A stretch of DNA of 64,000 nt from assembly GCA_016165875.1 (NCBI GenBank), contig JABBOT010000002.1, forward strand, positions 41,718,811 to 41,782,810, given 5' to 3'. A program made the position numbers and the translations under genes. Positions 54,740 to 64,000 of the stretch are shown one piece after another; the first letter of the stretch is position 1, and the number at the start of each line of letters is the position of its first letter. The notes below the pieces were generated by a model that had not been told where the DNA came from, ran no database searches, and saw only the letters and a list, made by a program, of their open reading frames with translations. This stretch comes from Acanthopleura granulata (Eukaryota; Mollusca; Polyplacophora; Chitonida; Chitonidae).

Positions 54740-57700
54740 CTTAGTGTGGTAGTGTTATCATTATTATAGTTATAGTGTTATGTATTCACCTTTCTCAAAT
54801 AACCATTAGGCCTACTCATCTCTTGTTCTTTTAATCCCTAGTTTAATCCTGAATTGAACTACTACCCGTTTATAAACCTGGGAAACCCCATTCCCTGACG
54901 ACGTGTTATTGACTAGTTATTTGTTATATTTGCATTATGTATAATAATGAACGGGTTTATCCATGAGGACAATATGTTTGCAGCTGTTGTGTGGAGCAGA
55001 TGTATCTGTGGTGTGCTTGTGTCGGTCTGGCATCCAGATTTCTTGTTGCAGAAATCCCCAAGGATGACGAAATAACGCTCTCAAACAACTAGACTCATCA
55101 TGGTTATATGAATTGATGTGGAGCGCAAGCATTTGACAGTTTCTCTCAGAACATGAATCATCCAAAAGATAACGATTCTATATAGGCTACCTCAGCTACT
55201 CTGTTTTCAACGCAGCAGTAAGCACTCTCTGTATGTATATACAGCTTTTCTGTTCATTCAAACGGACAATGAAAAGACCAATACCAAAACGAAATTGAGG
55301 GCGTGAAATGCTGGGTTACTAACAATGTTACTTGGAATATGCATTTACACACCATTACTGTAAAGCAAAACAAGCACAGGTTGCCTTAACAAAAAAACGG
55401 TAAAATTATCACCTGAATAAATGTACATTTGTCAAGATGAAATCTACCAACAGAATGATAACAAATGCATTGAAAAACATAATTGCGTTGTTATTGGGGG
55501 TGGGCAAGTCGCACCGGTCATTCACCAGTCATTCAAATGATACACCTCGCGAACTTAACTGAGTGGAGACTACTGAACCAAGACTATATATACAGAAAGC
55601 ATGTCGATTGGCTACTCGTTACACGTATTTCGGACTATATACCATTTTGTCAAATTTATCGAGCGAAATCAAGCCGAAAAACCTGCACAATTCGTCCATT
55701 CTTCTTTGTGTTGTGTTAATTTGTGCAACCGTGCTAGAGTCTATACAGATTCCATCTGTACCACTTTTCCACTGTGTTTTGCTCTTGGTCTTGTCGTTTC
55801 GACTTGGTTCCATCTCAGTTTCGATCTGCTCCATTTTGCCAGTTATTCTTTCTTCGGGCCATGTCGCTTCGAATTCGGGTCCGCTTCAGTTTCGGTTTGT
55901 GCTACTTTTCCAGTTGTCCGGTTTAGATCTTTTCCAATTTCGGTTTGTACCGCTTTTTCAGTTGCGTTTGCTCATAGTCATAGTTACATTTCGAGTTTGG
56001 GTTTGCCTCAGTCTCTGTCTGTACCACTTCTTTAGCTGTTTTTTTTTCATGGCCGTGTCGTTTCGTGTTTGAGTTACCTTTAGTTTCGGTTTGTACCACT
56101 TCTCCAGTTGTTCTTGCTCATGGTCGTGTCTTTTCGTCTTTGTACCGCCTTTCCACCCCATCTGCTTTCCGGTCGTAACGCTTTTGCTGAACGTGTCTTT
56201 TCTCCTTTATAGGTCTTTTCAGTTTCAGTTCGTTACATTCTTCCAGCCCGTCTGCTTCTTGGCCGTATCGAGCATTTTGCTTTTGTTTCTTCAAATTTCT
56301 TCTCCGTACCACTATTCCAGCCGTTGCGAACAGTGTCATTTAGTCAAACATATCTATTCGCATTTGGATGTTTTCAGTTTCCGTCTGTTTCACTTTTCCA
56401 GGCTTTCCGCACCCTGACCGAGAGAGCCAAAAAGCAATCTAAACGCAGAGGCAAATCTTCTCCTACGTCGAGAATTTGACCTCTAATGTAGTGTGCCGCC
56501 ATTTTAGTATGTCATATGCCTGATTTCCGTACGTCGCCTAGAGACATAAAAGGTCGTGAGATAACAGCTGAAATATCACACTTTTCTCTAACTTTGACAT
56601 GCCTGCATTGAACTGAAAACTCTCGGTCTCCTTTTCTGTGAGATCTATGTTTGTCACTTGCAGAGAACGTCTGCCATACAACAAGGCATCTTTGGATCTA
56701 TTGGGGCAACCATCTTAAATAATAAGGATAGTGCCTCAGACGTTATTTGTCCAAATGATAAAAATTATTTCATTTTATTCATTTGATTGGTTGTTTTACT
56801 TGCGGAAAATTTCGAGATAATTCGGATGAAAATGAATATCTAATAATTCCTCCAATCGTCTCCCCATGGATTGTTACAGTCGTAATGCCATCGCGTGAAA
56901 TAATATTTGAACCCCTACACAGTGTTTCTCGTATTACGTGTGTTTTACCACTAAAGCTCCACAGGTTCGTATCAGTACTCACGAAGGATGTTTCAGGTAC
57001 AATTCTGTAGTTCATTCCCTAACGACAGAGGGCAGTCCAAGCGTTGAAAACAAGTTTTCAGTGGGAAAAATTTGCAGACTTTCTTGAACGAAATCCAAGT
57101 CAGCCTTCAGTAAAGTCGTAAATACAATTCTGGACTAGCAGAAGGGATGGGTTTGATACGCATATATGATACGAGGAATATGGTACTGGCCACATCCATA
57201 CTCAGCTGGTGAATGTGAATATTGTCAACACTTGTGCTTGGCGTTTCTGATTATTATTCCATTTTTAAAGCTATTAATGTAGAATGTGTACATTTTTGCT
57301 TCTGGGATGAAATGCTTGGATGCTGAACTACGTGCACAAGACTCCTGGTCTTTCGATATGGGTCACAGGTGTTTAGAGTTGGTTTTATCGGGGAGAGCGC
57401 TGGTCCCCATCCTACAACGCTAGACCCATGATATACCGGTATAAGTCGCCCATGCACAGGTACAGAGCCGTAAAACGCAGTTGTATTAAACGATATAATC
57501 AATTCATCGCAGTATAGGCAAATAACATCTAAATTCCCGACACTGCAGAATTTTCCATGGAAAAATTTTCTATATTCGGGATTAAAATGATTATCACACT
57601 TTGTGGTTCATCATCTAAGTTCATGCCATTAGCAACCTCCAAGTTGCAGGAAAGTTAAGTAAAAGAAGAGCAATATTTAAAACTAACCGTACTTGCATTG

Positions 57701-57750
57701 TAACAATGAAGGAGGAACAATTTGCACCCCTGCTGAAATCTGACCTTATG
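54740..57750. other. Region upstream of P4HA copy B
   Basis: No exon recognised. Contains the repeat at 55,730-56,405 and a TTATTCATTTGATTGGTTGT SINE-tail scrap near 56,775. The remainder is A+T-rich. Confidence 0.4.
55730..56405. repeat. Diverged pyrimidine-rich tandem repeat
   Basis: Units of about 55-65 bp with TTTCGGTTTGTACCACTTTT, CCAGTTGT and TCATGGTCGTGTCGTTTCG. They give Phe/Cys/Val-rich open frames up to 169 codons on the plus strand, which I do not treat as genes. Confidence 0.7.
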
Positions 57751-57759
57751 CACACATCA

Positions 57760-58045
57760 ACAGTCACAGTGGTAGGAAGCAACAATGATGGTAAGTCACT
57801 GTGGTAGGAAACGACACTGGTGGTCAGTCACACTGGTAGCAAGTCACACTGATGGTCAGTCAGAGTGGTAGGAAGTCACAATGATGGTCAGTCACAGTGG
57901 AGGGAAACGACAATGATGGTCAGTCACTGTGGTAGGAAATGACACTGATGGTCAGTCATAGTGGTAGCAAGTCACAACGATGGTCAATCACTGTGGTAGG
58001 AAACTACAATGATGGTCAGTCACGGTGGTAGCAAGTTGCAATGGA
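57760..58045. repeat. ~32-bp minisatellite, first array
   Basis: About nine units with GTCAGTCACAGTGGTAGGAA then GTCACAATGATG. The same unit recurs at 60,315-60,950. Confidence 0.85.
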
Positions 58046-58077
58046 GTCTATTCTATTCCTATTGTAGCTTCCGAGCT

Positions 58078-58232
58078 TATTTATTTATTTATTTGATTGG
58101 TGTTTTACGCCGTACTCAAGAATATTTCACTCATACGACGGCGGCCAACATTTTGGTGGGAGGAAAACTGGCAGGGCTCGGGGGGAAAACCACTACCATC
58201 CGCAGGTTGCTGGCCGACCCTCCCTAGGACAG
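58078..58232 (-). mobile_element. SINE 3' part, well preserved
   Basis: TTTATTTATTTATTTGATTG, GTGTTTTACGCCGTACTCAA, CATACGACGGCGGCCAACAT and CCATCCGCAGGTTGCTGGCC. It abuts the first minisatellite array. Confidence 0.8.
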
Positions 58233-58769
58233 ACTTCCGTGTTTAGAGTAACCAATATTAAAATGATGATTAAACATTATATGGTAAACATTATATTATA
58301 GCATGGTACGCCGTTTAGACTTATTAGTGACGATTTACAGGTGGTTATGTAGGTTGTTGTTTTCATTTCTTTCTTTAGACGCATTAGAACTATGTCGTAC
58401 AAGACCACATCAGTTTAACCATGGCGGGTTAAATAAAATGTTTTACCTCCATGACTTAGCCAAGATTCACTTAATTCGAAATTATCAGTCTATCGATAGG
58501 CCTATATAAGTGAGGAGCAGTAGGCCTACAGATCTGACGAGATACTCCGTGAAACGACTCTGTACAAATTTGCACATCCACAATTCATTTGTGTACCACT
58601 GATATACACGTCATTGTGGATGTATAACAGAAATAGTGTACTGGTATAATACACAAAAAATATGCGATGTGTATTTTTGCCACAACAATGTGTATCACTT
58701 GTACACAGTAGTTTTTAGAGATTATGTTCAATAGCTCGCGCACTACTGTCTCTATGAAAATATTTCAAA

Positions 58770-59710
58770 CACCGGTATAAATGCAACAAATCAGCCTGGG
58801 TTTCGTAAGTCCTGTGAAAGTGCTGTCATCAATATCGCTGAAAGCTGGCATAAATCAATTGACAATGGACATATAGTTGGACCAGCCATGCTTGACTTCA
58901 CAAAAACCCTATAATATGATAAAGGAGTCAATTCTACTAGCTATATTAGAAGTGTGTAAGTTTCATATCACAACCTTAGCATCTTTAAGTCTAATTCCCA
59001 GAGCAGGAAATGCAGCGTATAGTTGATGTAGCTGGAAAGGTTTTCGGGCAGATGTTAGTAGAAATGAGTATTCCACAAGGCTCAATACTGGGACCACTGC
59101 TTTTTATCATGTGAACTGAAGACCTTCCGCAATGCAATAATAATTCTCAAGTTGAGAAGTTTGCTCATGACGCAACTATTCATAGCAGTGCTAAAACTGT
59201 CACTGAGATTGAGATAACTTTGAACGAAGGCTTCAAGCTGTTATTATGTGGTGTTACGAAAATAAAGTGCACATGTAATTAAATCCACATAAAGCAAAAT
59301 GTATATTAATAAGTTCTCGACAGCGTCTCAGAAGTGTAAAAATACAATGTACTTAACTTAAAAATTGAAGATTCTTCAACTTAACATGCGTCATTAACAA
59401 AATCACTCGGGATTTTCATTAATGAAACTCTTACTCGGCAAGATCATAGAGGTTACATCTGCAAAATTATTGGAAGTTTAAGACAGACCAATGTCTTTTT
59501 TGGGGGTTTGAAGACACGAAAACCTTTTTATCACAACTATATTTTACCACATTTTCATTACAACGTAGTTCAGTTTTGGGAACCTGTCCACTTGAATTAA
59601 TTAGTGACAGATTATTTAAGCTTCAAAAAAGAGCAGCTAAAATTATTTTAAGCTGTAAAAGATGTTTTTGCTTCGGCTCCAGTTCTCTTAGTTACGCGTG
59701 ATACCAATCT
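58770..59710 (+). pseudogene. Decayed non-LTR (LINE) reverse transcriptase fragment
   Basis: Plus-strand pieces in shifting frames in the right order for a jockey-like reverse transcriptase: NQPGFRKSCESAVINIAESW, KSIDNGHIVGPAMLDFTKTL, then IPQGSILGPLLFIM, a FAHDATIHSSAK stretch in place of the FADD active site, then KSLGIF and, near 59,540, a block followed by KLQKRAAKIIL. Stops and frameshifts are frequent, so it is dead. The endonuclease half is absent. Confidence 0.75.
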
Positions 59711-60314
59711 GTGATCTCATTAAATATCATCCGATTTGTCGTATTTTTAAATTACAACATGAATGATCATGAATGATCTAAAAGAAATGTTTGTTAAAAA
59801 GTGGAGGAGTGTAAAATAAGATTAACTATTTTTTTTCTCATAATCTAGAAGAAACAGTGTTAGAAGTACACGAGTGTATTAGTGGTTCAAAATGGATCTG
59901 GTTCTGTATCAGTCATCTACTACCTGTGAATTCCACTGATCCTTAGAAAAGAAATCACGGGGGTAAAGCTTTTCCAAACAGATTGAAAAACACAAAAATG
60001 TTTACTGTGGTTGTTTTACAGCCCTTCCCATTTAGAGCCTGTACAACAGGAAGATTATACATGTACTTGTATTTCACTCGATTGGTCATTAACAATTAAC
60101 GTCGTGGATTTACACCCCTTAATAATGTTTCAGGACCACATTGTATCAGAACAACGCGTTATGTAAGCAAATACTCGACAGAATGAAGGTAAGGAGTTAT
60201 CTCCCTTCCACTAAACGCTTCATTATGACTTCACGACACCTTTACAATGTAGCAACCATATCCTGGGAAAACACGTTTGCTGCAGATATCGCTACATCTG
60301 AGTCTGGCGTGCTG

Positions 60315-60950
60315 ATGGCCGGTCACAGTGGTAGGAAGTCAAATGATTGCCAGTCACAATGGTGGGAAGTTGCAATGATGGTCAGCCACGTTCGCAGCAA
60401 GTCACAATGCTGGTCAGTCACAGTGGTAGCCAGTCACAATGATGGTCAGTCACCGTGGTAAGAATCAGAATGCTCGTCGGTCACAGTGAAGGTGAGTCAC
60501 ATTGGTAGCATGTGACAATGAGGGTCATTACGGTGGTAAGAAATCACAATAACAGTCACAATTACAGTAGTAGGAAGTCACAGTGATTTTCAGTCATAGT
60601 GGTACAAAGTCACACTGAGGGTTAGTCACAGTGGTAGGAAGTGACAATAATGGTCAGTCACTGTGGTAGGAAGTGACACTGATGGTCAGTCAGAGTGGTA
60701 GGAAGTCACAATGATAGTCAGTCACAATGGTAGGAATCATAATGAGACAGACAGTCACTACGACAGAGAGTAACAGTGATGATCAAGCACTATGACAGAC
60801 ATGCAGGCACAAAGACAGACAGTCATCATGACAGAGAGTCACTATGACAGACTGTTACAGTGATGATCAGGGACGATGATAGACATGCACAATGATGGAC
60901 AGTCACAGTGGCAGACAGTAACAATGACAGACTGACGAAATGATAGTCTG
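60315..60950. repeat. ~32-bp minisatellite, second array
   Basis: About 20 units of the GTCAGTCACAGTGGTAGGAA type, passing into a CAGACAGTCACTATGACAGA variant after about 60,740. It matches the array at 57,760-58,045. Confidence 0.85.
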
Positions 60951-61405
60951 ACCGCTAATCACAAAACATCCGAGAAACATTGCCATCTGATTACAACAAT
61001 ATTTACACCCGAGATGCCGGAATCATAGTTCTAAAGAATAACATTTTGTAATACATCTGTCTTAGAGACAACCAAGGGAAACGTCCGTTATATATTATCT
61101 AAGAACATGGCTAATAACTATGACTTCGCTAATAACAATTTAGTGAGTTAATAATCTGACAACTGATAAATTTGTGGTCAACTTTTTCAATTTGTGGTCA
61201 AAATTTTCTGCCCTGAGTATAAACATCGAAAAGGGGATCCAAGGCTAGGCTTATTGGCAATCTTTGCTTATGCTCTGTAATTTAATAGTCATTAGTTGAA
61301 AATTAGCTTTTCATTTATTATTACTTTACCTGGTTTATCAGGTGATATGTAGTAAGCTTATCAAAGATAAACAGATGAAAATCTTTTTATCGGTACCTGT
61401 CTGAC

Positions 61406-61680
61406 ATTTATTTATTTATTTATTCAGCTATTTATTCGAATGGTGTTTTACGTCGTACTCAAGGATATTTCATTTATAACGCGAGCGCCAGCATTATGGA
61501 ATGGAGGAAACGGGGCTCTCTGCCCTAAGGATACTCACGACTATCGGCAGGCTATTGGTGGACCTTCCCACGTAAGACAGGAGTGGAGGCCAGGGCCTGG
61601 GCTTGAACTTAGTGATCGCATTGGTGGGAGGCATCTGGGTCACTAGCACGCTAATCACACTGCCACGGAGCAAGCCCACC
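61406..61680 (-). mobile_element. Near-complete tRNA-derived SINE
   Basis: Tail of TTTA repeats, GAATGGTGTTTTACGTCGTA, CTCAAGGATATTTCATTT, ACCTTCCCACGTAAGACAG, TTGAACTTAGTGATCGCAT, and the tRNA-like head end GCTAATCACACTGCCACGG. Confidence 0.78.
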
Positions 61681-63659
61681 CCCTCCCTCTGATAAACTTG
61701 ATGTAAATACAAAAATTTCTTCCGAAACTTTATACATAATTGAAAACGTTTTACCTAAATTCCATTGCGAAGGTAACAAATTTGTGCCAACCTGTTGGAA
61801 TTACTCGTCACATTCCAATCATATCAGAGCGTGGCCTGCACACGCGAGTTGTCCCGACGCCCGTTCCGGCTCGCTACATGGAGAGAGGGGCACGAAGTCT
61901 GGATCGTGCACGGCGCTTTTTTCCTACCTCTCCCAACACGCTTTCAACAAGGCTATGTGGGAATCTTTTAATCATCTTAACTTACAGGTAGCCAGGTGTA
62001 GATACAAGTGTGTTTAGTGAGCAGTTTCCAGGGTTGTGCGGAGACGGTATCGCTATATCTCAGAGAGCTGTCTGTTGACTGGGAAGGCGAGCCGCCGAGG
62101 TGTTCAATTAAAACTAATTATTTTCGGATTGTCATTCGGCTTGATTCTTTGTTGAGCAGAGAGACAGTCCGTGGTGTTCTCGATAAAGCACACAGACAAG
62201 GGTTGACATCAGAAACACACTAGCGGAGACCAGACTGTTGGAAATGAGAAAAGCACACGGAGATGCTGGTGTATTGAGAATTCAGGCTGTGGGGCCGGGG
62301 TCACACGACGTGAGAAGGGGAACAGCAGACTGGAAGGGGCGAGAGCTGAACCAATTACCTGTCCGTAGCTAGCCACCTCACGGCTCAGACTGGGAGGTGA
62401 TTACCGTCACCAGCCAACGGTATATCCTAGTTCTGGGACCGAAGAACTCGTGGACGGTCAGCGGCAACTGTTCACTGAGATCGGCTCATTGTAAGGCATA
62501 CCAACATCATACGAGGAAACCGACACTTTTATTGGCCTGCAGAACCGGAACTGCACAGAGATACATTACAGTGCTCGGCACTAAAAAGAGGGACCGACTG
62601 CACTGCGTAACCAGTACTGATCAAGGAAATCGGCACTATACCGGCACTATTTGCCTGTGCAGAGGGAAATCGCTACAGAAAAATCAGGTGACTATTACTC
62701 AAAGAAGAAGATAAAAATGAATATTTTAATCAATAAGTGGTTAACGAAATTTAGAGAAGACGACGATAGTTCATGATATAGAATGAATTTACCTTGCGAT
62801 GTCTGATATGGTAAAAAGCAATGCGTCAAATAAGAAACACTTATGACAGACAATGAACACTTCCTTGCTTGATTTAACAAATGGTCGCCTGAGGTAATAC
62901 TAATTTGTAACACAATGCTGATATTCCATTCAGCTGGTAACTGGTCGGCTGAGATGAGATAGAATAGACTTATTTTATGACGTTGGCACTGAGAAATCTG
63001 GAGACCATTCAAATTAAGCCGTTAACAATCACTGATGACATCTCAACAGTGACAATTTCGGATACTCTTGAGGTTAAATTATTAACCTGTAGTGTTGACA
63101 CTTCTAGAGGCAGTTTGCAGAATACTGAGAATGTGTGGACTCTTATTCTTCTTTTCCTGGAAGAGCGTAATTGGTATCCAAATGACGAGTGCAACAACTC
63201 AGTGTACCGAGAATAAGCTTATTCCAAGAAGTGGCTAGCAAATATATTGTTCAATATCCTTGATACACCATCTGGTTTGAATCCCCTGAAACCATATAAC
63301 TGCTGCGGTGACCGTGTGTTCCCAGGGAGGCCTGCGGAGCGAGGAGGGTGTGCCCCAAGACAATTTATTTTTAACATCGTCTTTATATTCATCTAAGAAA
63401 AAGAAGCCGCTAAAAGATATCCCTTTTCTCATCATATTGTCTGGAATAGTAAAAGGTGTTTATCATATTCATCACCAGAATGGCACAAGTTTGCGGAGAT
63501 GTTTGTTCTTGTAATAGGTGTATTTTATGGTCGCACCGCTTCATCCTAAATGACGAAGAGCAGAAGTACTTTTCGTTATGATTTTCTGTTGATAGAAAAA
63601 GTGTATATGCAACGGGCAATGTATTCTTACAACTGAAGACAGTTTTCATTCAATATGCG

Positions 63660-64000
63660 CGTCACGTTGGTTTTATTACGGTTTTGTTACTATCTCGTCT
63701 GAAATTACGCTTTATTGTCTCTAGTGAAATTACACTTTGGTTACTGGTTCGCCTGAAGTTACATTTTGATTATCGGCTCACTGTGGGCACACACATTTAG
63801 TCTGAAGTTACCCTTTGATTACTGACTCGGCTAAAGTTACACTTTGGGTATGTGCTACCGGAAAATTAATACACTTAGATTACAGGTTGGCTTCAGTGTT
63901 ACGGTTTGGTTATTAGCTCGGCTAAAAATACGCTTTGGTTATAGAAAGTCGCGTTACAGTTAGGTTAGTGGTTGGGATAAAGGTACGCATTGGTTACTGG
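63660..64000. repeat. ~30-bp minisatellite running off the window end
   Basis: Units with GAAGTTACACTTTGGTTACT then GGCTCGCCT, variants ACGGTTTGGTTATTAGCTCG and others. Continues to the last base. Confidence 0.75.

Larger units (their letters stand above)
60960..64000. other. Right end, no gene recognised
   Basis: Holds a SINE at 61,406-61,680 and a minisatellite from 63,660. 61,790-62,700 is less A+T-rich and could contain a leader exon of a gene outside the window, but no start, splice or protein match is convincing. Confidence 0.35.

Noticed and set aside
55563..56417. Plus-strand frames of 169, 144 and 108 codons resembling a hydrophobic protein
   Set aside because: They follow a diverged pyrimidine-rich tandem repeat; overlapping frames are open and no family motif is present.

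Overview
This is animal (metazoan) nuclear DNA. Its genes are split into many short exons with GT/AG introns, and the rest is A+T-rich sequence full of SINEs, decayed transposons and tandem repeats. The two SINE types present look like ones I associate with molluscs and other lophotrochozoans: one ends in a TTTATTT tail beside a GGTGTTTTACGCCGTACTC-like block, the other contains TGAAATATTGCTGAGTATGACG. A mollusc is my best guess, from memory of those repeats and not from a search.

Layout. (1) Positions 1-7,200, plus strand: the last eight coding exons of a diacylglycerol kinase of the epsilon type (DGKE), from the GGDGT nucleotide-binding motif to the stop at 3,983, then a long 3' region. (2) 7,200-10,270: the gap between the DGKE end and the end of the next, convergent gene. 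(3) 10,276-29,507, minus strand: a complete 13-exon gene for a prolyl 4-hydroxylase alpha subunit (copy A, 524 residues). (4) 29,510-37,340: intergenic, with a broken Tc1/mariner transposase and SINE pieces. (5) 37,340-54,661, minus strand: a second complete 13-exon prolyl 4-hydroxylase alpha gene (copy B, 540 residues). (6) 54,720-64,000: no gene recognised; a degenerate non-LTR reverse transcriptase, SINEs and minisatellites.

The two prolyl 4-hydroxylase genes are a head-to-tail tandem duplicate. All 12 introns sit at the same place in the same phase, and most exon lengths are identical. Both keep the iron ligands HxD...H and the 2-oxoglutarate lysine, and both have signal peptides, so both are predicted active ER enzymes that hydroxylate proline in collagen-like chains together with protein disulfide isomerase. 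DGKE acts separately, phosphorylating diacylglycerol; nothing links it functionally to its neighbours.

The most unusual signal is in the introns. Several tandem arrays appear to be built from splice junctions of the very genes they lie in. A 1.8-kb array of 26-bp units repeats the end of copy-B exon 3 together with its 5' splice site. An 84/87-bp array repeats the start of copy-B exon 5 in its reading frame, with the acceptor AG lost in the copies. Degenerate copies of copy-A exons 10 and 13 lie beside the originals. DGKE introns carry repeated acceptor-like segments beside real acceptors. I found this by reading, without alignment statistics or RNA data.
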